Source of the DNA: Bacillus alveayuensis
GTDB taxonomy: Bacteria > Bacillota > Bacilli > Bacillales > Aeribacillaceae
NCBI GenBank assembly: GCA_030812955.1
Contig: JAUSTR010000013.1
Coordinates: 1 to 57,613, forward strand
DNA length: 57,613 nucleotides
Direction of reading: 5' to 3'
This document shows, in pieces, positions 9,071 to 17,512 of the stretch. Below the pieces are notes generated by a model that made no database searches, was not told the DNA's origin, and saw nothing but the letters and a program-made list of their open reading frames with translations. Every line of letters begins with the position of its first letter. The stretch's first letter is position 1. Made by a program: the position numbers and the translations under genes.

Positions 9071-10162
9071 ATGATGAGAAGCTTTACCATTACAGGTACA
9101 GAAAAAAGCCCATTTCTCACATGGTTTGCCGAAGGATTGAAGGAACAGTTTTCAAGAGAAGGGTATGAATATTACGAAGAACCAGTAGACGATATTAGAC
9201 TAGTATTTAATGTAATTGACAAAGAAAAACCTCGTCCATTTCGCCGAAAAGCCCAGGCAACTTTTGTTGTATCAATACTTGAGTATCAAGAAGAGCCGGA
9301 AAATGCTTTTGAATTTGCCTATCCTTATTTAATCAGGTCTTTATCGAACCATTTAATATTTATAATAAATAATGAGGAAAAAACGGTTCTTTACTTTGTC
9401 ACTCCAGAACAAGGTTTTTATAAAATGACTTATTCATTAGAAGGAGAAGTACCTTTCTTCCAAAAAGTTTATGAAAGGTTGGAGCCAATCGCGTCATCCC
9501 AATTGGTCATTAATAATGATTTTATAGAGGATCTTCCAGAGGATTTATGGAATGGGAATGAAATAACTGAAAAATTGCGTATATCTGGAAAGAAATTGGA
9601 TGATATGAACTTATTGCCTGCCCCGTTTCCACTTGAAAAATATTTAACGCCTCGTGATATGCGCCAATTAAAAAAATTATACGGGATAGGCGGCTTAAGC
9701 TATGGAAACTTAAGTAGCAGACACGATGAGCAAAGCTTTTGGATGAGTGCCAGCGGCATTAATAAAGCTGATATGCGAAAGATCGGACAGGATATTTTAT
9801 ATATAAAGCAATACAATCGAGATAAAAACACGATGGAAATTAGTGTACCGCCTAACATTTCTCCCAAAAGGGCTTCAGTTGATGCCATAGAACATTGGAT
9901 GATTTATCGGGAACATCCTAATGTCGGTGCGATTGTTCATATTCATGCTTGGATGGATGGAGTAACGGCAACAGAAATTAACTACCCATGTGGTACGCTT
10001 CAATTAGCTGAAACTGTAGCAGAATTAGTAAGGAATGCTGACGATCCATCAAGGGCCGTTATTGGCCTCAAAAATCATGGACTTACGATTACAGGCACGG
10101 ATTTAGATGATATTTTTGAACGAATTGATGGACGGATTATCACACAAGTTCCTATGTCTTAA
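9071..10162 (+). CDS. Class II aldolase/adducin domain protein with long N-terminal extension
   Basis: A 363-residue protein. Residues about 195-355 form a class II aldolase/adducin domain: GGLSYGNLSSR, the zinc-binding HIHAW (about 295-299), and the late NHG motif (KNHGLTI), the usual metal-site pattern. Residues 1-190 are a separate domain (rich in F, Y, E) that I do not recognise and that is absent from ordinary L-fuculose or ribulose-phosphate aldolases. GGAGGG at 9061 precedes ATG 9071; the next codon, ATG 9074, is better spaced. Pairing with the zinc dehydrogenase suggests a small pathway, but the substrate is unknown. Confidence 0.75.
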   Translation: MMRSFTITGTEKSPFLTWFAEGLKEQFSREGYEYYEEPVDDIRLVFNVIDKEKPRPFRRKAQATFVVSILEYQEEPENAFEFAYPYLIRSLSNHLIFIINNEEKTVLYFVTPEQGFYKMTYSLEGEVPFFQKVYERLEPIASSQLVINNDFIEDLPEDLWNGNEITEKLRISGKKLDDMNLLPAPFPLEKYLTPRDMRQLKKLYGIGGLSYGNLSSRHDEQSFWMSASGINKADMRKIGQDILYIKQYNRDKNTMEISVPPNISPKRASVDAIEHWMIYREHPNVGAIVHIHAWMDGVTATEINYPCGTLQLAETVAELVRNADDPSRAVIGLKNHGLTITGTDLDDIFERIDGRIITQVPMS

Positions 10163-10256
10163 AACAAGGCCTACGGATAATCATTTCAACTTCTTTCATG
10201 ATTGAATGGTAAAAGAGATGACCTAATGGAATTTTTTCGAATTCATTGGACCTTCC

Positions 10257-10275
10257 AGGCAGCTTTGTGCTGCCT
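10257..10275. terminator. Hairpin downstream of the aldolase gene
   Basis: AGGCAGC-tttgt-GCTGCCT forms a short GC-rich hairpin between the aldolase-like gene and tetR. There is no T-run, so it may be a terminator or another structural element. Confidence 0.35.
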
Positions 10276-10402
10276 AAATGGAGGGGGAATGAAAGTTGGC
10301 CTAGAATCCTTCCATCGTTTATTATGGTATAAAATATTTTTCGTAAAAAACATGTAACACTTTTCTGAAAATTATGTTATTATAAAAATAAAGGAGATTC
10401 AT

Positions 10403-11038
10403 ATGACAGAGAAACAATTAAAACAACGAATAATCGATACAGCATTAAACCTTTTTGAAAAATACGGTTATCACGGAGTGACCGTTGATCGCATCGTTAC
10501 GGAATGTAATACTTCAAAAGGCGGGTTTTACCACAATTTCAAATCGAAAGATGAACTTCTTTATCATATTCACGATGTGTTCATTACTTATGTACTGAAT
10601 AAGGCTCAAGAAGCGTACGCAACATATGAAACCCCCACAGAACGACTTTGTGCCATAATACAATCGTTTGTCAAAGCATTTGACTTATACAAACCTCACA
10701 TCACCGTATTCTACCAAGAAAGCACCTATCTTAAACCGGAATACTCCAAAAAAATTAATGAAAAACGAGAGCAATATAAGCAAATACTTTTTCAAGTCAT
10801 TCGAGATGGAATTGAAGCAGGAGAATTTAGGCAAGAGCTTCCTGTAGAAATCACGGGGATGTCGATTATCGGGATGGTCAACTGGACCTATAAATGGTTT
10901 AATCCAAATGGTCCGATGTCCATTGAAGAAATAGCGAAAATATTTACAGATTTAATTCTCCATTCCTTACTGACAGATCAGGCTAAGCTCAACGATAAGA
11001 TTACGCCGTACTTTTTAAGCCATTTCTCACAATCTTAA
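10403..11038 (+). CDS. TetR/AcrR family regulator of the leucine-degradation operon
   Basis: A 211-residue TetR-type repressor. The N-terminal helix-turn-helix (residues 1-55) contains GYHGVTVDRIV and TSKGGFYHNFKSKDEL. The C-terminal ligand domain is all-helical and similar in type to regulators of acyl-CoA metabolism. ATG at 10403 follows AAAGGAG. It lies directly upstream of the yngJ-like operon, and two TetR-style palindromes lie between them, so local control by an acyl-CoA ligand is the simplest inference. The effector is not visible from sequence. Confidence 0.88.
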   Translation: MTEKQLKQRIIDTALNLFEKYGYHGVTVDRIVTECNTSKGGFYHNFKSKDELLYHIHDVFITYVLNKAQEAYATYETPTERLCAIIQSFVKAFDLYKPHITVFYQESTYLKPEYSKKINEKREQYKQILFQVIRDGIEAGEFRQELPVEITGMSIIGMVNWTYKWFNPNGPMSIEEIAKIFTDLILHSLLTDQAKLNDKITPYFLSHFSQS

Positions 11039-11079
11039 AAAATTGGAAATGAATGATTAGTAGTTTAGTTGAGTTTCAG

Positions 11080-11093
11080 ACCAACTAGTCGGT
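11080..11093. promoter_or_regulatory. Palindromic operator half 1 (TetR site)
   Basis: ACCAACTAGTCGGT differs by one base from the perfect palindrome 25 bp downstream. It lies in the promoter zone of the acyl-CoA dehydrogenase gene. Confidence 0.7.
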
Positions 11094-11104
11094 TTGTAAT
11101 ATAG

Positions 11105-11118
11105 ACCGACTAGTCGGT
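11105..11118. promoter_or_regulatory. Palindromic operator half 2 (TetR site)
   Basis: ACCGACTAGTCGGT is a perfect 14-bp palindrome, 39 bases before the yngJ-like start codon. With its near-copy upstream it probably binds two dimers of the adjacent TetR protein. The TAATAT at 11097-11102 between the two sites could be the -10 that they occlude. Confidence 0.78.
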
Positions 11119-11156
11119 AAAATCATCATTTTACATTTTAACAAAGGGGGAGGACC

Positions 11157-12299
11157 ATGAATTTTGAATTAACGAAAGAACAACAAATGATAAAAGAAAT
11201 GACAAGGGACTTTGCTGAAAAAGAGATTAAACCATATGCAGCTGAATGGGATCAAAAAGCAGTCTTTCCAATTGATACATTTAAAAAAATGGGAGAGTTA
11301 GGTTTATTGGGGATACCATTTCCTGAAGAGTATGGAGGATCAGGAGGAGATACAATTTCTTATGCTATCGCGGTTGAAGAAATTGGCCGTGCCTGTGGAG
11401 GAACAGGACTAAGCTATGCAGCAGCAGTATCTTTAGGTGCGAGTCCCATTTATTATTTTGGAACAGAAGAGCAAAAGAAAAAGTGGCTTGTGCCAATGGC
11501 AAGTGGAGAAACGCTTGGAGCATTTGGTCTTACAGAACCGAATGCCGGTTCTGATGCTGGCGGCACACGTACAAAAGCTGTACTTGAAGGAGAAGAATAT
11601 GTCATTAATGGCGAAAAATGTTGGATTACAAACGCGGGCTATGCAAGGCAGGTCATTGTCACAGCTGTTACTGGTAAAAACGAGGATGGGAAAAATATCA
11701 TATCTGCTATTATCGTTCCAACAGATACCCCAGGATTCACGATCAACTGCAACTATGACAAAATGGGTGTGAGAGCTTCGAATACATGTGAACTTGTCCT
11801 AGAAAATGTACGAGTGCCGAAAGAAAACTTATTAGGTGATCCGAAAAAAGGCTTTAAGCAATTTTTATATACACTTGATGGCGGACGTATTTCCATTGCT
11901 GCACTAGCAGTTGGAATCGCTCAAGCTGCATTTGAAAAAGCATTGCAGTATGCAAAAGAGCGTACACAATTTGGGCAATCTATTTCAAAATTCCAGGCTA
12001 TTCAATTTAAACTTGCAGATATGGCTATGCAAATCGAATTGGCTCGCAATATGGTATATAAAGCAGCATGGCTTAAAGACCATAACAAACCATTTACAAA
12101 AGAAGCCTCTTTTGCCAAACTGTTCGCTTCTGAAAGCGGTTTCCAAATTTGCAACCAAGCGATTCAAATCCATGGCGGATATGGTTATATGAAAGAATAT
12201 GAAGTAGAAAGATACCTCCGTGATATGAAACTATTAGAAATTGGGGAAGGTACTTCAGAAGTGCAGCGCATCGTCATTGCCCGTCAATTAGGATGCTAA
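11157..12299 (+). CDS. yngJ: Acyl-CoA dehydrogenase, probable isovaleryl-CoA dehydrogenase
   Basis: A 380-residue flavin-dependent acyl-CoA dehydrogenase of normal length. It shows LTEPNAGSDAGG (substrate/FAD contacts), GEKCWITNA, the C-terminal QIHGGYGYMKEYEVER and the IGEGTSEVQR FAD-binding end. As the first gene of a cluster that otherwise encodes methylcrotonyl-CoA carboxylase, methylglutaconyl-CoA hydratase and HMG-CoA lyase, it most likely converts isovaleryl-CoA to 3-methylcrotonyl-CoA. The same order is found in the B. subtilis yng operon. ATG at 11157 follows AAAGGGGGAGG. Confidence 0.92.
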   Translation: MNFELTKEQQMIKEMTRDFAEKEIKPYAAEWDQKAVFPIDTFKKMGELGLLGIPFPEEYGGSGGDTISYAIAVEEIGRACGGTGLSYAAAVSLGASPIYYFGTEEQKKKWLVPMASGETLGAFGLTEPNAGSDAGGTRTKAVLEGEEYVINGEKCWITNAGYARQVIVTAVTGKNEDGKNIISAIIVPTDTPGFTINCNYDKMGVRASNTCELVLENVRVPKENLLGDPKKGFKQFLYTLDGGRISIAALAVGIAQAAFEKALQYAKERTQFGQSISKFQAIQFKLADMAMQIELARNMVYKAAWLKDHNKPFTKEASFAKLFASESGFQICNQAIQIHGGYGYMKEYEVERYLRDMKLLEIGEGTSEVQRIVIARQLGC

Positions 12300-12516
12300 C
12301 TTTTTAATCTATTGTTTAGTTATAACCTTTTGAAAAACTGCAATTTAATTTTTTGTCATGAGCAGCAAACGATTTGCTGATTCTTCCTTTTTTATTGAAT
12401 GACAATCATCTTATAGAGCGACAATCTCATTCTTTTTCAAAATGGATGGCTGAAAAGTATTTTTCTCACATATAAAATAATATGAATTTTATTCATTCGT
12501 GTAAAGGGGGAAAACA

Positions 12517-14172
12517 ATGACGGATTTATTAAATATCACTGTTGGAAAATTGCTAGAGGAAAAAGCGAAATTGCATCCGGATCATGAAGCTGTCGTTTAT
12601 GCTGACCGCGGCCTTCGTATGTCGTATAAACAGTTCGACGACTATTGCAGAGTTGTCGCTCGCGGCTTGATGAAACTTGGAATCAAAAAGGGGGAACATA
12701 TCGCTATATGGGCAACCAATAAGCCCGAATGGTTAGCGTGCCAATTTGCCACTGGAAAAATGGGAGCTGTACTCGTTACGGTCAATACAAATTATCGCAC
12801 CTCTGAACTAGAATATTTATTAAAACAATCGGATTCTACGACACTCATTTTGATGGAGCAATATCGCGATAGTTCCTATATTGATATGATTTATGAAATT
12901 GCACCAGAATTAAAAGTATGTGAACCAGGAAAACTTGAGTGTAAACGATTGCCTTATTTACGCAATGTCATTGTTTTGAGTGAAAAACACTATCCTGGAA
13001 CATTTTCATGGAACGATCTTTTGAAAATGGCGGAAGAAGTATCAGAGGAAGAACTAGATACACGAATGAATTCACTTGATCCTCATGACGTTATTAATAT
13101 GCAATACACTTCTGGCACTACTGGTTTTCCGAAGGGAGTTATGTTGACTCATTATAACATTGTAAACAATGCCTATAATATTGCGAAATGTATGAAGTTA
13201 ACAAAAGATGACCGCCTTTGTATTCCAGTACCGTTCTTTCATTGTTTTGGCTGCGTTCTCGGTACACTCGCTTGCGTCTCAGTTGGGGCAACAATGGTGC
13301 CGATTCAAGAGTTTCATGCCAAACAAGTATTAAAAACCGTCCAAGATGAGAAATGCACCGCATTGCATGGAGTCCCGACGATGTTTATCGCTGAACTAAA
13401 CGATCCAGACTTTGATCAATACGATTTATCTTCCCTTCGTACAGGAATTATGGCTGGCTCCAATTGTCCGATCGAAGTGATGAAAGCGGTTATGGAAAAA
13501 ATGGGGGCCAAAGAAATTACGATTGCTTATGGTCAAACCGAGTCATCTCCTGTGATTACCCAAACAAGAACGGATGACCCCATTGAATTACGCGTTGAAA
13601 CCGTCGGTCGCGCTCTACCGAATGTTCAAGTCAAAATCGTTGAACCAGGAACTAATCAAGAGGTTCCGTTCGGTGTGCAAGGAGAGCTATGTACGAAAGG
13701 CTATCATGTCATGAAAGGATATTACAACAATCCTGATGCCACAAAAGAAGCAATTGATGAAGAAGGATGGCTTCATACGGGAGATTTGGCGATCATGGAT
13801 GAAAATGGCTACTGCCGTATTACTGGCAGATTAAAAGATATGATCATTCGAGGTGGTGAAAACATTTATCCGCGTGAAATCGAAGAATTTTTATACAAGC
13901 ATCCAAAAATTTTAGACGTGCAAATCGTCGGAGTGCCGGATGAAAAATACGGTGAAGAAGTAATGGCATGGATTATATTAAAAGAAGGCCAAACTGCTAC
14001 GGAAGAAGAAATTCGCGAGTTTTGCAGAGGGAAAATTTCACGTCATAAAATTCCGCGCTATATCGAATTTACTACAACTTATCCAATGACCGCCTCAGGA
14101 AAAATACAAAAATTTAAACTTCGTGAACAAGCGATAGAAGTGCTCAAACATAAAAAACAAAATTTAGTTTAA
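12517..14172 (+). CDS. yngI: AMP-forming acyl-CoA synthetase
   Basis: A 551-residue adenylate-forming enzyme. The P-loop motif YTSGTTGFPKGV is near residue 197, YGQTE near 340, TGDLAIMDENGY near 420, GRLKDMIIRGGENIYPREIE after it, and the catalytic lysine region TASGKIQKFKLR is at the C-terminus. Such enzymes activate fatty or branched-chain acids to acyl-CoA through acyl-AMP. Its place between yngJ and the carboxylase genes matches B. subtilis yngI. The 217-base gap upstream contains a small palindrome (CAGCAAACGATTTGCTG) and could hold a second promoter. ATG at 12517 follows AAAGGGGG. Confidence 0.93.
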   Translation: MTDLLNITVGKLLEEKAKLHPDHEAVVYADRGLRMSYKQFDDYCRVVARGLMKLGIKKGEHIAIWATNKPEWLACQFATGKMGAVLVTVNTNYRTSELEYLLKQSDSTTLILMEQYRDSSYIDMIYEIAPELKVCEPGKLECKRLPYLRNVIVLSEKHYPGTFSWNDLLKMAEEVSEEELDTRMNSLDPHDVINMQYTSGTTGFPKGVMLTHYNIVNNAYNIAKCMKLTKDDRLCIPVPFFHCFGCVLGTLACVSVGATMVPIQEFHAKQVLKTVQDEKCTALHGVPTMFIAELNDPDFDQYDLSSLRTGIMAGSNCPIEVMKAVMEKMGAKEITIAYGQTESSPVITQTRTDDPIELRVETVGRALPNVQVKIVEPGTNQEVPFGVQGELCTKGYHVMKGYYNNPDATKEAIDEEGWLHTGDLAIMDENGYCRITGRLKDMIIRGGENIYPREIEEFLYKHPKILDVQIVGVPDEKYGEEVMAWIILKEGQTATEEEIREFCRGKISRHKIPRYIEFTTTYPMTASGKIQKFKLREQAIEVLKHKKQNLV

Positions 14173-14191
14173 AGGCACAGAGGTGAAGCAA

Positions 14192-15547
14192 ATGTTTTCA
14201 AAAGTATTAATCGCCAACCGTGGGGAGATTGCGTCAAGGGTGATTCGCACATGTCAAAAATTAGGGATAAAAACTGTCGCTGTATACTCAGAAGCGGATG
14301 CTGATTCTTTACATGTTAAATTAGCGGGTGAGGCATACTTAATTGGTAAACCGCGCGTAAATGAAAGCTATTTAAACATGGAGAAAATCATCGAAGTCGC
14401 GAAACAAACGAATGCAGAAGCGATTCATCCAGGATACGGGCTTTTATCTGAAAACCCTGATTTTGCCCGCCTTTGTCAAGAAGAGGGAATTGTCTTTATT
14501 GGTCCAGACGCAGATGTTATTGCGCAAATGGGAAGCAAAATTGAATCGCGAAAAGCGATGGCGGAAGCAGGAGTTCCTGTTGTACCGGGGATCTCCTTTC
14601 CGCTGTCTAATGTGGAAGAAGCAGCGAAAACTGCCAAAAAAATTGGTTATCCGATTATGTTAAAGGCTTCTGCTGGCGGCGGCGGAATTGGCATGCAAGT
14701 CGTCCATAGTGAAGAAGAATTGCAAAAAACATTTGAAGGCAACCAAAAACGTGCGGCAACCTTTTTTGGCGATGGCACGATGTATATGGAAAAATACATT
14801 GAAAATCCAAGACATATTGAAATTCAAATTTTAGCTGATCAGCATGGAAATTGTTTGTATATATGGGAAAGGGAATGCTCGATTCAACGCCGTCATCAAA
14901 AAGTCGTTGAAGAAGCGCCATCGTCATTTTTAGATGATGAAACACGGAAAAAAATGGGGGAGACGGCCGTTAAAGCAGCAAAGCATATCCATTACACAAA
15001 TGCAGGAACAATTGAGTTTCTTGTTGATGAAAATAAGAACTTCTATTTCTTGGAAATGAATACACGTCTGCAAGTAGAACATCCCGTAACGGAAGAAATT
15101 ACAGGATTAGATTTAGTCGAAGAGCAATTGCGCATAGCCGCTGGAGAAGCTTTGCGTTATTCACAAACTGACATAAAAAAAGATGGACACGCGATCGAAG
15201 CGAGAATTTATGCTGAAGATCCGAAAACATTTTTGCCGTCTCCAGGAACCATTACGTTTTTTGAAACACCTAATGGAGAAAATGTTCGCAACGAAACGGC
15301 TGTTATGAGCGGTTCATCCGTTACACCGTTTTATGACCCGATGATTGCCAAATTAATCGTGAAGGGACAAAACCGCCAAAAAGCAATTGAATCTATGCTC
15401 CAGGCGCTCGAAAACTATAAAGTAGAAGGAATTAAGACGAATATTCCTTTGCTGAAAGAAGTTTTTTCACATCCTGAATATCTAGCAGGAAACACGACAA
15501 CTGATTTTATCAATAAATATTTAGCGAATGCGAATATAAAACGATGA
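14192..15547 (+). CDS. yngH: Biotin carboxylase subunit (methylcrotonyl-CoA carboxylase alpha)
   Basis: A 451-residue biotin carboxylase. The N-terminal domain begins KVLIANRGEIASRVIRT. The ATP-grasp domain has the glycine-rich loop SAGGGGIGMQ, ERECSIQRRHQK and EMNTRLQVEHPVTE. It carboxylates the biotin on the small carrier encoded next. The ATG at 14192 fits AGAGGTG at 14179-14185; a GTG at 14183 lies inside that site. Here the biotin carrier is a separate protein, as in the acetyl-CoA carboxylase AccC/AccB arrangement, rather than fused as in many MccA proteins. Confidence 0.94.
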   Translation: MFSKVLIANRGEIASRVIRTCQKLGIKTVAVYSEADADSLHVKLAGEAYLIGKPRVNESYLNMEKIIEVAKQTNAEAIHPGYGLLSENPDFARLCQEEGIVFIGPDADVIAQMGSKIESRKAMAEAGVPVVPGISFPLSNVEEAAKTAKKIGYPIMLKASAGGGGIGMQVVHSEEELQKTFEGNQKRAATFFGDGTMYMEKYIENPRHIEIQILADQHGNCLYIWERECSIQRRHQKVVEEAPSSFLDDETRKKMGETAVKAAKHIHYTNAGTIEFLVDENKNFYFLEMNTRLQVEHPVTEEITGLDLVEEQLRIAAGEALRYSQTDIKKDGHAIEARIYAEDPKTFLPSPGTITFFETPNGENVRNETAVMSGSSVTPFYDPMIAKLIVKGQNRQKAIESMLQALENYKVEGIKTNIPLLKEVFSHPEYLAGNTTTDFINKYLANANIKR

Positions 15548-15562
15548 ATGGAGGAATGGATG

Positions 15563-15787
15563 ATGAGTCAAGTGATGGCAACAATGGCAGGTAATGTGTG
15601 GAAAATTCTTGTGAACGCTGGCGAACAAGTCGATGAGGGGCAGGATGTCGTGATTTTAGAATCAATGAAGATGGAAATTCCAATTGCTGCTGAAGAGGCT
15701 GGTAAAGTGAAGGAAATAAAGGTGCAAGAAGGGGATTTTGTCAATGAGGGCGATGTCATCATCGAGCTTGAACAGGAGGAAACATGA
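15563..15787 (+). CDS. yngHB: Biotin carboxyl carrier protein of methylcrotonyl-CoA carboxylase
   Basis: A 74-residue single biotinyl domain. The biotinylation motif ESMKME, with the target lysine near residue 35, and the symmetrical half VKEIKVQEGDFVNEGD are both clear. GGAGG at 15550-15554 places the start at ATG 15563 (or 15560) rather than 15548. The stop overlaps the next start in ATGA, so translation is coupled to the HMG-CoA lyase gene. Confidence 0.93.
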   Translation: MSQVMATMAGNVWKILVNAGEQVDEGQDVVILESMKMEIPIAAEEAGKVKEIKVQEGDFVNEGDVIIELEQEET

Positions 15788-16716
15788 TGAACAAGTGGCC
15801 GGCTGAAGTCACGATAAAAGAAGTTGGGCCTCGCGACGGACTGCAAAATGAAACAGATTTTATTAAGACAGAGGATAAAATTGACTGGATTAACTTATTG
15901 TCGAAAACAGGATTGTCATATATTGAGGTGACATCATTTGTGAATCCGAAATGGATTCCTCAATTGGCTGATGCTCTCGAAGTAGCCTCAAAGATTGAAA
16001 AAGTCCCAGGAATTACGTATGCAGCACTTGTTCCGAATCTGAAAGGTTTAGAAGGAGCAATGGCAGCAAATGTGGACGAAGTAGCCGTTTTTATGTCAGC
16101 CAGTGAAACGCATAACCGTAAAAACATTAATAAATCGATTGATGAAACATTTCCAGTCTTAAAAGAAGTTGTTGGTGAAGCAAAAAAAGCTGGTAAAACG
16201 GTGAGAGGTTACGTTTCGACCGTTTTCGGCTGCCCATATGAAGGTACAGTTGCGATCGAAGAAGTGATCAAAGTATCAGAGACTTTGTTTGAAATGGGTA
16301 TTGATGAGCTATCATTAGGCGATACAATTGGAGTAGCCAATCCTCGCCAAGTGCAAGAAGTATTGGCGCAACTGTTTAAGCGATTTGCGAAAGAAAAGCT
16401 AGCCATGCATTTTCATAATACACACGGAATGGCCCTTGCCAATGTCTTGGCATCTCTTGAAATGGGGATCACAACATTTGACAGCTCCCTTGGAGGATTA
16501 GGAGGTTGCCCTTATGCACCTGGAGCCTCTGGAAACTTAGCAACCGATGATTTATTAACCATGCTGGATGGGATGGGAATCTCAACAGGTGTTCAAAGGG
16601 AAAAATTAACGAAAGCAGCACTTTTTATCCAAGAAAAAATGGGCCGAAAGTTAAATAGTCATTATTTACAAGCATTCAATCCATCACGATGCCCAGTTAA
16701 CGGAGGAGGGGCATAA
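15784..16716 (+). CDS. yngG: Hydroxymethylglutaryl-CoA lyase
   Basis: A 310-residue DRE-TIM metallolyase that splits HMG-CoA into acetoacetate and acetyl-CoA, the last step of leucine breakdown. Visible motifs: EVGPRDGLQNE at the first strand, FMSASETHNRKN, GYVSTVFGCPYEG, the metal-binding HFHNTHGMALAN, and GGLGGCPYAPGASGN with the catalytic loop cysteine. The length is normal. The start overlaps the BCCP stop (ATGA). Confidence 0.95.
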   Translation: MMNKWPAEVTIKEVGPRDGLQNETDFIKTEDKIDWINLLSKTGLSYIEVTSFVNPKWIPQLADALEVASKIEKVPGITYAALVPNLKGLEGAMAANVDEVAVFMSASETHNRKNINKSIDETFPVLKEVVGEAKKAGKTVRGYVSTVFGCPYEGTVAIEEVIKVSETLFEMGIDELSLGDTIGVANPRQVQEVLAQLFKRFAKEKLAMHFHNTHGMALANVLASLEMGITTFDSSLGGLGGCPYAPGASGNLATDDLLTMLDGMGISTGVQREKLTKAALFIQEKMGRKLNSHYLQAFNPSRCPVNGGGA

Positions 16717-16717
16717 C

Positions 16718-17500
16718 ATGTCCAAACCGGTACTTTTTTCCACGTTAAACAAAGGTGTTGCCGTTCTTACTTTAAACCGACCGGAAGCGGCCAATGCATT
16801 GTCCTTAAATATGCTTCATGAACTTTTCGCGATCCAAAAAGAATTAAAGTTTAATCGGAACATCCGTTGTGTAATTGTGACAGGAGCGGGCGAAAAAGCC
16901 TTTTGCGCTGGAGCCGATTTAAAAGAACGGGCGCAAATGAATGAAACAGAAGTGCGCCAAACCGTTTCGCTGATCCGAGAAACGATAAATGAGTTTGAAC
17001 AACTGCCTCAGCCCGTAATTTGCGCCATCAATGGAGGAGCGTTCGGCGGCGGATTAGAATTAGCTCTTGCTTGCGACATTCGTATAGCTGCTGATACGGC
17101 CAAAATGGGGTTAACAGAAACTTCGTTAGCCATCATTCCAGGTGCAGGAGGAACGCAGCGTCTCCCGCGGTTGATTGGAAAAGGTCGAGCTAAAGAGTTA
17201 ATCTTTACGGCAAAGCGCATTTCGGCTTTTGAAGCTGAAAAGTTTGGTTTGGTCGAATATGTTGTTCCACAAGAGCAATTGTTCGATCAAGCTGTACTAA
17301 TAGCATATGAAATTGTAAAAAATGCTCCTATCGCCGTTAGTCAAGCAAAAATAGCCATCAACTGCGGCTTAGAAGTCGACTTAAATACAGGGCTTAAGCT
17401 TGAACAGATGGCCTATGAAATCACCATTCCGACAAAAGATCGTCTCGAAGGGTTAAAAGCCTTTAAAGAAAAAAGAAAGCCTGTTTACAAAGGGGAATAG
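16718..17500 (+). CDS. yngF: Enoyl-CoA hydratase family, probable methylglutaconyl-CoA hydratase
   Basis: A 260-residue crotonase-fold enzyme with the oxyanion-hole segments AFCAGADLKER and INGGAFGGGLELALACD. A glutamate-bearing LTETSLAIIPGAGGTQRL segment follows. In this operon it should hydrate 3-methylglutaconyl-CoA to HMG-CoA. ATG at 16718 follows GGAGGAGGGG, one base after the lyase stop. The B. subtilis equivalent is yngF. Confidence 0.92.
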   Translation: MSKPVLFSTLNKGVAVLTLNRPEAANALSLNMLHELFAIQKELKFNRNIRCVIVTGAGEKAFCAGADLKERAQMNETEVRQTVSLIRETINEFEQLPQPVICAINGGAFGGGLELALACDIRIAADTAKMGLTETSLAIIPGAGGTQRLPRLIGKGRAKELIFTAKRISAFEAEKFGLVEYVVPQEQLFDQAVLIAYEIVKNAPIAVSQAKIAINCGLEVDLNTGLKLEQMAYEITIPTKDRLEGLKAFKEKRKPVYKGE

Positions 17501-17512
17501 GAGGGAGCCATT

